A stretch of 64,000 nucleotides of DNA. It comes from Alisma plantago-aquatica. Its lineage: Eukaryota > Streptophyta > Magnoliopsida > Alismatales > Alismataceae. The stretch lies in assembly GCA_963693085.1 (NCBI GenBank), contig OY856414.1:261978001-262042000 (forward strand). Reading direction: 5' to 3'. This document shows positions 33,352 through 46,300 of the stretch, in pieces. Made by a program: the position numbers and the translations under genes. A model generated the notes under the pieces. It searched no databases. It saw only the letters and a list, made by a program, of their open reading frames with translations, and was not told the DNA's origin. Within the stretch, counting starts at the first letter, position 1. Each line of letters opens with the position of its first letter.

Positions 33352-34860
33352 ATGATATCACCTTAAGAAGATAATAACATTGAAAATGAAAAAATTCAAA
33401 ATCAAAATGATGAATCACATCATTCCATTTGAACAATAATAATATACCATCCATAATATCTAATAATTGGTGATCCTTTTGATAAAGTAAAAACTAGATC
33501 CTCTTTTAGATATGTAGCTAACATGGCCTCTGTATCCATAATTGAACCTAAAAAGGTTGATGAAGCTCTTAAAGATGATTATTGATTCATTGTTATGCAA
33601 GAAGAACTAAATCAATTCACTAAGAATGATGCATGGGACTTGGTTCCTATACCTAAAGATAAAACCATTATCGGAGATAAATGGGTATTTCCTAACTAGT
33701 TAAATGAAGTCGAAAAGTTGTTAGGAACAAAGGTAGATTGGTTTCTCAAGGGTATAATCAACAAGAAGGGATTGACTTTGATGAAACCTATGATCCATTG
33801 GCTAGACTTGAAACAATTTGCATGTTATTAGCTCTAGTTGCACATAATAACATCAAACTCTTTTGAATAGATGCTAAAAGTGCATTTTTAAATTGTATAA
33901 TATAATAGGAAGTTTATGCAACTCAACCTCCCAATTTTGAAAATAAAAAATATTCTGAACATTTTATACAAATTACAAAAGGCACTATACGGTTTAAAAT
34001 AAGCCCCTAGAAACTGGTATGAACATCTCAAAAATCATCTTTTTGAAAATAATTTCTCTACGGGAAATCAGATCCTACATTGTTTATCAAAAAGTATGAA
34101 TCAGATTTTCTCATCGTTCAAATATATGTTGATGATATTGTTTTTGGTGCTTCAAATGAATCACTTTGCAAGCAATTTAGTGATATTATGCAAAACGAAT
34201 TTGAAATGAGTCTTATGAGGGAGTTGACATTTTTCTTGGATTTTCAAATTAAACAAACTCCTCGTGGTATTTTCCTCAACCAAGAAAAATATGCAAAAGA
34301 ACTATTCAAACAATTTAATATGGAAATTGTAATAATGCTTCTACTCTACTGGGCACCTCCGCCAAAATTGACAAAGATGATACAGGTGAACCCATTGAAA
34401 AATCCTTGTATAGAGGTATGATTGGTAGTTTATTATATTTAGCTACACTTCGACCAGATATTATGTTTGGCATTGATATATGTGCATGCTTTCAATGAAA
34501 TCCTATTATCCTCATCCGTTCATTGTCAAAATAATCTTATGCTATTTAGCTGGTATAGTCAACTATGGTATTTGGTATTCATGAGATCAACTATTTGACA
34601 TTAAAGCTTACATTGATGTCAGGTATGTTGGTTGTCACCTTGATCGCAAAAGTAGTAGTGGTGGTTGCTTCTTAATTGGAAAATTGCTCATATCTTGGTT
34701 TAGTAAGAAACAAAATATCGTTGCTTTATCTACCATTGAAGAAAAATATATGGCAGTTGGCTCATGTTGCGCACAAGCTTTATGGATGCAATAAGTTCAA
34801 AATGATTATGGATTTTCATTATTTTCAACTCTAGTTTTCTATAATATTTAATGTGGAAGA
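33352..34860 (+). pseudogene. Element 1 pol part 2: reverse transcriptase and RNase H (broken)
   Basis: The reading resumes with EPKKVDEALKDDY and FTKNDAWDLVPIPKDK (about 33540-33660), GDKWVF, a block GIDFDETYDP in a shifted frame near 33770, and KALYGLK near 33980. The open part 34080-34421 has FLIVQIYVDDIVFGASNESL, with the YVDD active site intact. RNase H follows with SSSGGCFLIGKLLISWFSKK and VALSTIEEKYMAVGSCCAQ (about 34640-34775). At least six stops and several shifts are present. The text matches Sirevirus-type Copia RT more than Tork or Ale types, by wording only. Confidence 0.88.
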
Positions 34861-35014
34861 TAAAGCACCCTTTGAAATTGTCGACTGAGCTATCATCAAT
34901 GAGTAAACTTCTCTATAACCCTTTGAGCATTCCTTAGAGCTCTCCTTCAGCAACTTTCATTCCCCTATCTTCATTAAATCTTCTTCCACCAAATTCTTTC
35001 TCAACTACTACAAG
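34861..35014 (+). other. Spacer between pol and the 3' ORF of Element 1
   Basis: Short CT-rich sequence with no open frame, leading to the ATG at 35015. It may carry the leader of the 3' ORF. Confidence 0.4.
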
Positions 35015-36241
35015 ATGACATTATCTTCAGCTTGTAGTGGAAAGAAACAAGTTGCATCCAAGAAGGGGCTTTCTAACTCGGAAACTCCAGCACTGACGAT
35101 CATCAATGGGATATCCTTCATCAATGTTGCTTCTGGAGAAATGTATTGGTATGTATGCCCAGAGAGCCAATCATATGATGATTGGAATGGGGTAGTAGAT
35201 ACCTAATTTTATAATGATAAAGGTAATTCTATTTAGTATGTTTGTCTCAATCATGAGATGGTGACTCATAAGTAGAAGTCTAACTAATGTTGTTACTTGA
35301 TGACATATGTCTTCTGGTTAAGGACCTGAACAATGAGATCATATCTATGATAAGAGTATGTAAATTCTTGTTATTTCCCTAGTCAGATATTACTGTGGAA
35401 GCAAACTAGATGATAGCAATACATAAGACTAGAGTGTCTGTTGATTGATGATAGAGTCTCATTTTTCATGATATATGATATCAAGTCAAGCACACATGTA
35501 CATGTTAGATAAAAGTGTATCGGATAGACCCACCATGAGAGTGATACATGGAGACCACGGAATGGTAGTCAAAATCATATATCGTAGTGATAGTGGTGAT
35601 TGTGCTTCTTATACTTGAAGTCACTACACTCATCACATGTTGTTTGATGTACTTAGACATCATCCAACGTGACCTTGAATAAGGGTTGCCATAAAGGTGA
35701 TGCTCAGGTGTATTGTGACACATGGGGATTGAGTGTGAGTGATGTAGATGGGATTTCTCCCTCTTATAGGAGATTGATACTGGATAAGCGAGATTGAGAA
35801 ATGTATGGCCATACTCATGTGATTCAATATGTGATATGCGAACTCACATGCATCTCAGATAGTTTTCTCTAGTTCAAGGAGCATGGATTGAATGTTGAAG
35901 AGGATGATGATTTCATTCCTCGAGTTCAATCTGTATATCAAAGAAAAAGGAACTATATGATCATGGTAACATTAATCATAGAATGTAGGTTGAAGTTGTT
36001 CTCCAACTTTACAAACTACTTGGGTAGTAATGATGTGTTTCTAGACACCTATCATTGCTTGTGATGTCATAAATTGCTTATGAGCATTCACTGCCAATGT
36101 AATTTGGGGCCTATAGGGTCACACGCATAGGACACACTTAGAATAGGAGTTTATTCATGACTGATGTTTAACTTGATTATTAAAGGTGTATAGGTATTCA
36201 AATTAAATATTTGAAGTTCAAGATTGATTGAGTGGACTCTG

Positions 36242-36274
36242 AACTGATTGGTTCAAGTGTTGAACCAATCAGTT
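36242..36274. repeat. Perfect 15 bp inverted repeat (hairpin) upstream of a TATA box
   Basis: AACTGATTGGTTCAA (36242-36256) and TTGAACCAATCAGTT (36260-36274) are exact reverse complements around GTG. Related but imperfect dyads on an AAC-x-GAC-x-GGTTC theme follow at about 36330-36365, 36375-36415 and 36495-36590. The series ends about 80 bp before TATAAATAG. Confidence 0.9.
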
Positions 36275-36669
36275 GGAGTGTAGATCAGTTGCAATCAACA
36301 TTGGTTGAAGAATGCATGATTCATGGCATGAATTGACTAGTTCACCTAGTGAACCAACCAGTTCATGGTCCCAACCGACTGGTTCATATGATGAACTACC
36401 TGGTTCAATGGTCAATTCGATCGGATCAAGGATTGATGCTAATGTCATTATTTTCATTAATTGTGCATTGAACACCAATGTGATGTAGGCTACACGAACT
36501 GACCGGTTCATGGCACGAACTGACCGGTCATGAATGAACTGACTAGTTGCATGAACTGGTATGGTGGGTATGCGAACCGATCGGTCTGATGTCTGAAGTT
36601 TCTAGAAAACTCAAGAATTTTGTCCTTGAGCCTCCTGCACAGACTGGGAACCCTAACCCTTTCCTATCC

Positions 36670-36678
36670 TATAAATAG
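36670..36678 (+). promoter_or_regulatory. TATA box of the probable solo LTR
   Basis: TATAAATAG after the hairpin series and about 535 bp before the proposed LTR end. Confidence 0.5.
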
Positions 36679-38467
36679 AAGGGTATTGAGGTCTTCTAAG
36701 ACATAATGATAATCTTAAACCATTGTTGTCCTCTCTGGTTGTGGTAACCAATAGAGAGCTCGAGAAGTGCTACATGTAAAAGGGAGGGATAGCAAGGGAG
36801 AGACAATTATGGGAGACAAAATCATTGCTAGTACACTGACATTCGAAGAGACAACTCCTTCCATTGGCTTTGCTAAAACTACGTGGAGTTCTCGATGGCC
36901 CCTATGGACTACTCTAGAGGCAAGGTGGTTTCACCCACTCAGAAGATGTCGTCAACTGTCAGCCATGGTGTTGTGTCAGGAGGACGATGTTAAAGATTGC
37001 CTAAGTGCTTCTTGAAGAAGAAGCTTGATGATACTTGAAGAAAGGCGGACGCTACTACATCAGGAGTTGTCATTGGACTTGCTCCAGAACCATGTATAAC
37101 TCTTGTTACCCTTTTTCCTAGATACATTGTTGTTGATGTGATGTACTAGTTAGGGAATCAGACTTTAAACTTTTATTTCTTTTGCCTTATTTGTTGCCCT
37201 GATTTCCCAACAAAAAGTACATGTGTGTCACTACTAAGATGTTGCTTCCTTGCCGCCCGATGGAAACAAACTACTTATCAGATCTCCTAAACCTTCATTT
37301 CCTCTTCAAACTCCAAAAACATTAGGAATTTTCTTACCCCTTCATTTCACTTTTGGTCTACACAAATTGTCCATGAGTTTTATTCCAACCTTGTTCGGGA
37401 CACCAATGGCCATTATTCCTTCACTTACATGGTTAATGGGTTATCTTTTATCTTTTCTGAAACTGTTGTCTTAGAAATGTTAGACATAGATACTATTGAA
37501 TATGCTGAATATGTAGGTCTCACAATCGGAAATCCTCTCAAAAAGCTCTCCACCATCAACAAGATGCAATCAGCCTTAGTGACATCAAAAGAACCATTTT
37601 TGTCCCAAGTACCACTCCTCAAGAACAAAGGGGTACTTACTATGCCACATCTATAATCCATAAAGCTAGGATATTAAATCTGATCCTTATCCACAACATC
37701 TATCTTGGAGCTAAGAAGACCAAAATCCCTCAATTTAGGATGCTTCTTGTGTATGTGCATTCTTCAACGCATCCATGTCAATTTTATTCGCATTATTCTA
37801 TCTGATATGCTTGATTTCTCTGGAAATCCACCCTATGTTGATTTGTTTACCAAATCATTAAACATCAAATTGGAAAAGACTTAGTCGACTTATGCTATAC
37901 CCTTGATTGACGTCCCCAAAGAATAACCCAGAACACTATTGATAAATGGGAATTGACTTTGGACACAAAAGGGCTAGAACTGAAGGGACATCCCAAGGAG
38001 CCATTCCTCCACCTTCTTCACCTCTCCCTAGTTACTCTATGGAAAGCCTTGCAAATGATGTCTCTTATCTTAAAGGAGGATCCTATCAAATTGGGAGACA
38101 TTTTGACTACAACCACAATGCAATGACCTATCTCAACTAAAAGATGCAATCCTTAACTCTAAATTCTCCTGACATGTATCCCTATGCCTCATACCCTGGG
38201 AGTATCTATCCATTTAACCCATATATCAACTACATTCAAGTCCCACTGCCACCATTAACCGAGCTTACTCATACACAATACGTGACCATGCAACTCCAAG
38301 ACATTGTCATCCATTTCCTATTTGACAGAGCACCTACCTTTCTTGAGATGCATGCTCTTGCCGAGACTGGTGTGTTGGAATGGGGAACTCTTGTGAAATA
38401 CTATGGCATTGCACCTTTCTATGGGCAAGATCTACAAGTGGATGTGATCTTTTATTCATTCAATTGA

Positions 38468-38915
38468 CAACTTTTTCTAATCATATGTCTATCCTTGTGT
38501 ATTTTCCTTTGAGCAACAAAGCTATGTAATGGATTCTTTTATCAATCAATTGAGCTTGCTTGAGTACTTGTTCATGACTATTGTGGCTAAATTTGACATT
38601 TTAGGCATCATATTTAGGGGGAGTACTCAACAAAGGGGGAGTATTCTTTTACCTTTTGAGATGACAAAAAGGAGGAGAAATAATTTGAAAGCAATACTTA
38701 TCTCCTTGAGCTTTTTATAATTTTGATTCAGTTTTTGAATTCAGAAATGCATTGCCATAAATTAATTGTTTCACTTTACTTTGTGAGTTGGATGATATAT
38801 TCCATATCTCTCCAGTAAAAATATGCACACATTTTTTAGACACTCAAGGAATAGCTCACCAAGGTATGAAAATTTTATTTCAAGTTCTTGCTTATAGAAA
38901 TGTTTTCCATCTTCA
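38468..38915 (+). other. Element 1 3' region with repeated polypurine tracts
   Basis: No gene. TTAGGGGGAGTA (about 38615) and AAAGGGGGAGTA (about 38632) are two extra polypurine-like tracts, followed by a KKEEK-like sequence resembling 'atgacaaaaaggaggag'. Multiple tracts of this type before the 3' LTR are a known Sirevirus feature. The open stretch 38788-39033 runs into Element 5 and is not a gene. Confidence 0.6.
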
Positions 38916-38929
38916 AAAAAGGGGGGATC
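38916..38929 (+). other. Polypurine tract of Element 1 (with left GGATC duplication of Element 5)
   Basis: AAAAAGGGGGGATC sits where the 3' LTR of Element 1 should begin. GGATC (38925-38929) is duplicated at 49995-49999, where the LTR actually starts. Confidence 0.8.
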
Positions 38930-41900
38930 TGTTACGACCCCACCTCCAGATAACCCCCAATTTAGGGAAACCGAGAGGTCGAAGCCGCACCCATAACTTT
39001 CGGATCAAAGGTTCGGCAATTAACCAAGAATAATTATCAAATTTTAACATACTATATTGAAAAGTTGTAAGAAAATAAATTTTTGCATACCTTTTTGAAA
39101 ACTTGTATCTCTAAACTTTTATCCACTTAAGGATTCTACTCTAACTAATCCCCCTTGTATTTTACTTCATGTGTTTCGCAATATGACGATTTACTGTTTG
39201 TCCTTTTGGCTTGTTCCTAAAATGCCGACAAATAAAACGTCGGTCAGCCGAAGCTGGTATGTGGGGGAAACAATCATCATGTAAATATGCTAACAATGTA
39301 ATCATTCAATTAATCATTTAACATCCAAGATTACATTTTAGATATAACTCTGCGATCCAAGAGTACCCTATCCTCTGTGTTGTCCCCATTAAACCCCTCA
39401 TGATCCACCTATAAGTGAATCAATTTCTAGGGTTGAGTCACATGGCACTACTCATAAGTAGCCCACTCCTTAACTCATGGCAGGCTAATGAGTCTCATGA
39501 CACTACACGTAGGTATCCCAGTTTCTCACTCTCGGTAACCTAGACCTTGCTCTAGGATTACCCCTTTTTTAGACTTTTCAAAGCAATAGAGGTGGACCCG
39601 GATCTAGTCAGTTATAAACGCACATTTATAGTGATAATCATAGTCACTTTTATAGTTGCATGAAATAAATAAACATCCAACAGTTATTTTCAAGCAACCG
39701 ATTAAAACTTCGGGAATCGCCGTGAAACTAGAGCGATTATTCATAAGCGTAACCACATACCTTATGCCGTTGTAGAACTGTGCAGAACATCATATGTATT
39801 TTAAGAATATATCCAAACATCCAAGTAACAAGCATTCAATCTGAAATATAAATACTACATATGTGTCACCACATATTCACATTACATTACTCAGATTTAG
39901 ATTTGCTCCTAAACTAGGGTTTAGAGTTATCTCGTGTTTGGATCAGGCATTAGGGTTACAAACCCTAGTTCCATCATATCACAATTTCTAATATTACAAT
40001 CTCACATATGCATATTAGGTTAAACCCTAATTATCATCTTAAGCAAATTAGACTACTCATTACATTTAATTCACATTATCAGCATTAAGATTATCTCAAG
40101 ATATTTCCATTAGTTTCAAAACCCTAAAACAACACATATAAGATCACTAATATGGAATTGTCCATTATTCAACATTTTACTCATTATGCATGGCAAGATT
40201 AGCCTAACATGAACAAATCTATTCAATTAAGCATCAGATTAAGGCAAATCTAAGTTTTCCTTTACATTAAATACCTCTAATTATACATTGCATATAATCG
40301 TCATTGTGATCATATTAGATTTCTATAATGTTTGGTAATATCAGATTATCAATAGAAAGAAATCCTTTTTAAAGTTTCCAACATTTTAATACTCAAATCT
40401 AGACTTTTCATGCATTAGTCCACGTCTTAATCACGTTACCCCTGTACTTTTTGAATAGGAAGCAAATTTAGGTTTCCTTGATATTTTATTTGGATTCCTA
40501 TCATTTTTCCAATCGAAATGATATATAGTTTCCCTATATTTTGATAATCCCTCTAATTTTTATGAATTAAACAAGAAAATCATACTTTACCTCAACATTA
40601 TGCCACGTGGCGGGTTGTTATTGGTCAGTGTTGTTATAAGCCCAGGGCCAGGGGCACGGTTCTTCTGCTCTAGAACGGCCGGTCAAGGGAAACACGTTCC
40701 CTGTTCACCCGTCGCCCTCCTCCTCACGCGAGGGTTTCACCTCACGCGACTTCTGCCGTAGACTGGCCGTATGCGCAGCGACAGTTCGCACCCCACCTTC
40801 ACGGACGGTACAGAAGCATGGGCGCCACCCCCCGGCTGCCTTCCTCCTCTTCAAGGCCCCTACTAGATCCGCCACACGTCCATCACGCAAGATCTATTCC
40901 CACGTATTCTTCTTCCTTAAGATCATCTGCAACCCTAACGGCTCGTCTCCTCGAATCCGTAGAGTGCGGCGGCACCACTGCCTTAGCCATCTGTCTCGGA
41001 GACACAGGACGGAAGGACACCGGTGGTTTGGCAACGAGTAGAGCCACTTCTTCTAGCAAAGCGAGGACACCATATCGACGTCCACGAACCGCAGCTGGAG
41101 AGCGCCCACTCCCAGCTTCCTAGCTCTTCCCTTACGGAGCCAAGGAACCCTGCAAGTTCCTATGGGGCCCTTCTTGTCGAACGTAACCCACCCTCCTTGC
41201 TTGACGGGGTGACAAAAGATGTTCAGCCCACTACCATGGATGATGGATGGTGGTTCAACCTGTCCGAGAAACAACCACAGAGTCCACACATCTCCCTCTC
41301 TCTCCCAAACTTATAATGGTGATGGCAGGTCTGTAGACGGGGTGAGGGCTTCAGTTTGCATCCCTATATATATACATCTCTTAAGAGAACCCTAGTGCTC
41401 TCCATGGGAGGGAGGAGATGGAAGACATCAATCTATTTCCTTTTTAGTCAGAAGGCAAAAAGATGATTTTTTTTAGAAAACTCAATTTCCTTCCTCTCAA
41501 AGCATCCCTTTATATTAATCTCTCTCTTACACTTTTATATTCTTTATTTGGGCCCCTATTTCCCATGGGAAACCATGTGGACTCCAAATCTACATATTTC
41601 TCATATTTCCTAATACTTCATCGTTAACTCATATTCCCTTCTTTAGGATGTTGTGTATGATTTTATCCTATTTTTCTTATTTTGACTACTCTTCCCATTA
41701 GTAATCACAGGTAAACAAAATATAATCAATTGTGGTCATCAGTGCCACTATCTAGAAATTTCCATGTATTTCTCATTATTTTATTTATTAAAATATCTCT
41801 ATTCGAGGATTTTCTTTATCTCTCTTTTTATTTTCCTTATTGGGATTCCTTCTAATATTAAAAACCTTATGGATACGAAAATCCACCAAAGATGATTCAA

Positions 41901-42299
41901 TCATATCTCTTTCCACTTATTTTCCACATTTTATCATTATTTTCAATTTCTTTCTTAATAAAGAAATACTTAATTGATCTTTTCTTTTCGTATTGCACTC
42001 TTTATGCAACTTTGGACTCATTGAAACCCAAGGAACCCAAGAGGCACGAAATCCCTCTTTGGATTTGCCTTCTAGAGGTTTCCACATTTTTCTTTTCTCA
42101 AATATTCAATTATTCATTCACTAATTGAATTTTTTTATTATTTGGGCCCAATAGCCAGTAAAGCCCCCAACACAAACATCAAGGCTATTGTAAACAAAAT
42201 CCATTTATTCCAAATACATTATATCATTATTTGTTTAAATATCCTTAATATGAGAAATTACATTTCTCGTCAACTGAACCCAAAATTAGGGTTGTAACA
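38930..42299 (-). repeat. Element 5 3' LTR (left)
   Basis: A 3,370 bp LTR, TGTTACGACCCC...GGGTTGTAACA, parallel to 46583-49994 with few differences. The GC-rich stretch about 40600-41340 carries plus-strand open stretches (40818-41123, 41023-41316) that are antisense to the element and differ in frame in the other LTR. They are not supported as genes. Confidence 0.9.
41364..41374 (-). promoter_or_regulatory. TATA box of Element 5, 3' LTR copy
   Basis: CTATATATATA here corresponds to the 49 bp TA run at 49019-49067 in the other LTR. It sits at the start of the GC-rich transcribed part (minus-strand sense), as a TATA box should. Confidence 0.6.
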
Positions 42300-42312
42300 T
42301 CCTTCCCCTCTT
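42300..42312 (-). other. Polypurine tract of Element 5
   Basis: Minus strand AGAGGGGAAGGA next to the LTR start, preceded by GAATTTTGAGGACAAAATTC, the typical end-of-pol wording of Tekay/Del elements. Confidence 0.8.
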
Positions 42313-42671
42313 ATAGGAATTTTGTCCTCAAAATTCTATCAAGCAAACAAACAATTCAGGATAAGACTTTTCCATATCCATCAACGGCCCCTACGTGACT
42401 TTACCTTACCCATGGAGCTTCCAAAGAACATTTATCATCACATATTCTTTTCTTTGAGTTCTTTCATCCTGGCGTCTATAAACTGCACAGGTGACTCTAG
42501 CCATTTCAGCCTCCCTTGGGGCTCACTAGGTTCATTGCTCAGCTCATGGTCTGGGTACCTCACATAGTGCTCTAAATTGGACACATGGAACTCATCACAC
42601 ATTACTTTATCCTGAGGGTTAAGATCAAACTTAACTGTCTCCACCAAACCATGACAAAAGAACCCATGCAT
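42313..42671 (-). pseudogene. Element 5 integrase C-terminus and chromodomain remnant
   Basis: The minus-strand open stretch 42671-42438 reads NPQDKVMCDEFHVSNLEHYV, followed by SPVQFIDARMKELKEK. Beyond it a broken frame gives INVLWKLHG, a VTWE-like remnant and SYPELF near 42350-42330. These correspond to the integrase tail and chromodomain of chromoviruses. Stops replace conserved Trp/Gln positions. The part is non-functional. Confidence 0.75.
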
Positions 42672-43119
42672 CGGGGACTCAGCTCTCTTAGCTATAACTT
42701 AGAGGGGTCAGATTTTCCTGTCACATATTCTCCCACAGTGAACTGCATGTCAGTCTACTTTGCATCTGCTCATGACTCCCATCGTCTCTAGGCTCCTTTC
42801 AGCCATTGCACGATCAAAGAGACTTCATCTACACACACTATGGTCCTTTCACCAACATCACCTTACAGAAGTGGTGACCGACACAACCTCACTTACAGAG
42901 CTTCTTTAAAACCCGATGTTGGCTATGGTGGTTTTCATCACATCTTTCATAAGACAAGAACTGCCTCTAGATATCACCTTGAACGAGCACACATGATCTC
43001 GTTAGACCCTTTAGTCTGGATCATACTAACCATTAGTTAGAGGTGATAAACTGTATTAACATAGAGTTCTTTCATGCACCTACTTCCATCTTTTGGAAGG
43101 GAACCTTTAGGTCAAACTT
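42672..43119 (-). other. Element 5 decayed pol, unassigned
   Basis: Lies where the integrase C-terminal region should be. No motif could be read with confidence; plus-strand open stretches here are antisense chance ORFs. Confidence 0.45.
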
Positions 43120-43330
43120 AAGAACCTTTGAACTTGCTTCATGGTGTAGTTGAACCATCTCTCTCATGGGTAGTTCAACCGGATCTGTCCCTTGACAGAA
43201 CTCTTTCTTTCTCATGTCATCTAGGTAAGGCGATCTACCATAACCCATATTGCATCTCGACCTTCCTTGGTCCTGAGGATACTTACAACATCCATAGAGA
43301 TGAACTCCCCTTCCCTTTCGGGGACTCTTT
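43120..43330 (-). pseudogene. Element 5 integrase core remnant
   Basis: Minus strand near 43310-43225 reads GEFISMDVVSILRTKEGRD then AIWVMVDRLT, matching the integrase core start (ISMDFVTGLP-type, first catalytic Asp). The second Asp and the Glu were not found with confidence in the decayed sequence that follows. Confidence 0.65.
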
Positions 43331-46300
43331 ATCCTTTATATCAATGCACTGGGTTACCAGTGCTCATCCTTCACTTCCTATCATGCATGGCAACATACCA
43401 TGTGCAGCCTCATCTTAGGCATCTAAAGTACTACTGTCACTTATTATCTTGGTAGTACCACGGTGTATGGTGATCTTCAATCATGATTTCCTATACGTCA
43501 TGTTTCCTCAAGTTCGATTCCTCAGAAACCCTAAACCACTCTAGTCAGGTTTTCATCACCTTCTTATCCAAAGAAGTGCATCTAAGGTTCTACCACCATC
43601 CTTTCATTGCATCAAGGACTAGACTGGCTAACCAAACAACCATTAACTTTTCAACACATCTCGTTACATCTGAGTGTTATCCAAACACATCTCCTTTCCA
43701 AACATAGGGTTAGCCAAACAACCTCTTCTAGTCAAACTAGGTATCTATATATATCAACCATAGCATCCATTACCACTTCACATCCTTAGGTATTAGGTAA
43801 TTTTGAAGACATACGCTTCCATGTATTTCACTTATCATTTTCTAAGTCTATCTTCATTGAAAACACTTTGAGCTCATCTTTTTGGTGATCAAACTCAACC
43901 TTGTATGACTCATATCTCTAGATAAAAACATATTCATAAGGTGACTACCTCATTCCTCTTAGTGTTTGTAAACCATCCATGTAACATTCACTTTACCAGG
44001 GTATGTTATCTTCTCTGTCCTCATACCTCATAGCAACGTTCCAACTCACATACTCTCTTATCCTTAGTGTATGGCATGCGTACTTTCCTATCTCTCACTC
44101 CCATAACAAGAATAAATAAGCATTTGGCGTCCGTCCAAATACAAAGTTCTTCATGTTCCACGAGTAGAGATAATACATCCCACCTTTCCAGTACACCTTC
44201 AAACCTAAGTTGAAACGTGCAACTTATGTCTCTACATCACAATCATTTTGATATCAAAGTTACCTCCATGGAAAACTAGTCTTGAACCTACTGAGGTTTA
44301 TATCCTTGGTCATCTCCTCTAGGTCAATAGGGTGCCGGCTCTTTTGGGGTCATCCCTCTTCCCTCATGCATCAAGAGAGTGCCCTACTCATCTGCCCTTT
44401 GGGTCCCATGAGTTCATGATGGTGATCAATCTCCTAACCCATGGCCCTCAGACAATGATAGTTGTTACCTCCCGACCCTATGGTCATGTGCAACTAGGGA
44501 ATTAGGCAACTCCTACCTTCATCGGTCTTATCCCTACCTAACCCTAGGATAGACTTAGGATTCCATTTATAGTACATGTCCAACTTAGAACCTTACCCAA
44601 GCCTTCATCATCTCTCTTTGTATACATGGGCTGACATCCATCCTTTCATAGGGGTCATGGTGACCTGCCTACCTTAGTCAGGCCCTTTACACATCCACAT
44701 GCACTTAGAGATGGATATCTATGGGTCTGTAGGTTCATTCTCATACCATGTACTTTTCACTTAGCTTCTCAAGAACCTATGAGACCTCTTTAGGTTACCT
44801 TAAACCAACAAAGTTAATATACACCCTACCAAAGGGGTCCCTCTCCCAGGATGGGAGGAAAAATATCTCGACAACATGTTCACAAAAGCTCTTGGGTCTA
44901 GGGTTTACATCCACATGAGCCTACTTAACCCTAGAAAACTATTAAGGCACAAGCAGATCGCCTACTGAACCATGCTAGGTCATACTTGTCCTCTTTCCTC
45001 AATGTTGGATCAAGATCATACCTTCCTTTATCATCAACCTAGTTGTGGGGGTTCATCAAGCGTACCTTAAACTTAAGGGACTTCCCTTTTCCTCTATACA
45101 TGAGGAGTACCATGCTCGAAACTATAGAAACTTAATTCTCGTCATGAGCATTAGGTACATTGCTTCCCCTCTTAGGCCTAGGAACCCTAGGTTCGCTTGT
45201 AGGTGTCCAACTGCATGCCCTATCTCTTAACCACGAACCAAGCATACAAAAGGCATGACATGCACTTCTTGTCATCCTTCAACTCGAGCAACCCTTAGAG
45301 TTGGGTCCTCCTTAAGGACAACCAACAAGGTACAAGGCCTCATAACCTGCTATGAAACCTTTCTAAGTCTAAGGAACTCTTCTTCCTACCTCAGAAGGCA
45401 AACCCCTATACCATAGGCGCTTAGGTAGAAGCTTCATCTTCTCTCTCTAGGGTTTGGTTCCTATAAAGGCAACCAAGATATCATCAACTATCATCCACTG
45501 TTCCTCATATCTTGGGGTTTTAGGCTTCCAACCTTCTTGCTGGGTTTCCTTCTCTCTCTAGAGATAACCCTACATCCAACCTCACCACTAGAGGTCCTCT
45601 CTTCATGAAGGATCAACCTCAAAAGCATGTCCCTACCTGGATGAAGCCTATGTTCGTTCAAGGTTACCCATAGCTCTTTATGCTCATTTCATAGGCCATC
45701 CTTCCTACTCTCCTAGTCAGGGTTTCAACCCTTTTCTCACACTACTAACGTACCCTGGGTGCATGCTATGCCCTTCTTGCATAAGCCCATAGGGTTTCTA
45801 AGGTCCTTCACTAACATCATCATCTAATGAGCTATCTTTTACCCTAACATGCACGACCCTTCCTAGGGTTGGGTTTCCAAAGGTGCTAGGTCACCCATGG
45901 ATCATATGGCATCCCAAAGGCATGTCCTTTCAGACACCTGGTCTAACTCATCTCTCTCTAACCTTCACTTAGGGTTAGGGTTAGCATCATCCTCAGAGGA
46001 TGTGCCAGGTCTCTACTTGTAATGGAGATCTCTATTTCCAAGACTAACTCTCTTTATCTATCCTCCTTATAAGAAGGTCTAGCCTCAGGTCTCTTCTGAG
46101 GTCATGACAACTTATGTCATACGACCTAAGCATGTATTTATTCTTTAATTTATGCTTACTCTATTAAGCTTATGTCCATGACATCTTATTTACATGATTT
46201 TCATTAATTTGATGGAGGATTCCTTAGACCTTATGAATCTTACCCATACCTCAAGAGAGTGAGGAGAAGAAAGAAAACCCTAATCCTTTAGGTCCTTATC

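Larger units (their letters stand above)
35516..37212 (+). mobile_element. Probable solo LTR inserted in the 3' ORF of Element 1
   Basis: Starts TGTATCGGATAG and ends TTTCCCAACA (TG...CA), flanked by AAAAG at 35511-35515 and 37213-37217. It has a TATAAATAG box (36670-36678) preceded by a dense set of short hairpins (36240-36590), an LTR layout known from Sireviruses. No second copy or internal domain is present, so a solo LTR is the simplest reading. The left edge is uncertain: the sequence from about 35142 already looks unlike the ORF, and AAAAG is a low-complexity duplication. The small ORFs at 36269-36511 and 36767-37015 lie inside it. Confidence 0.4.
35015..38467 (+). pseudogene. Element 1 3' ORF in envelope-like position; putative plant transposon protein domain
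   Basis: The likely start is ATG 35015 (MTLSSACSGKKQVASKKGLS, a basic Ser-rich N-terminus). After the LTR-like insertion at 35516-37212, the core reads NIRNFLTPSFHFWSTQIVHE then FYSNLVRD and FIFSETVVLEMLDIDTI (about 37320-37500), and KARILNLILIHNIYLGAKK with ILSDMLD (about 37660-37815). The order FYxNL, FSxxxxxxML, xxHNIxPxxxx resembles the 'putative plant transposon protein' family (Pfam PF20167, from memory). A hydrophilic Pro/Ser tail with KRARTEGTSQG (37946-38140) and a Tyr/Pro-rich end (38144-38467) follow. Extra ORFs after pol are known in Sireviruses as envelope-like, but I see no signal peptide or membrane span here. Several shifts and stops break it. Confidence 0.65.

Noticed and set aside
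35142..35516. Possible earlier left end (TGTATTGG) of the solo LTR
   Set aside because: The flanking 5 bp AGAAA does not match AAAAG on the right; kept only as an uncertainty.
44480..46100. Frequent AACCCTAG words as a telomere-like tract
   Set aside because: The words are scattered and not in tandem register; plant telomere repeat arrays would be regular.
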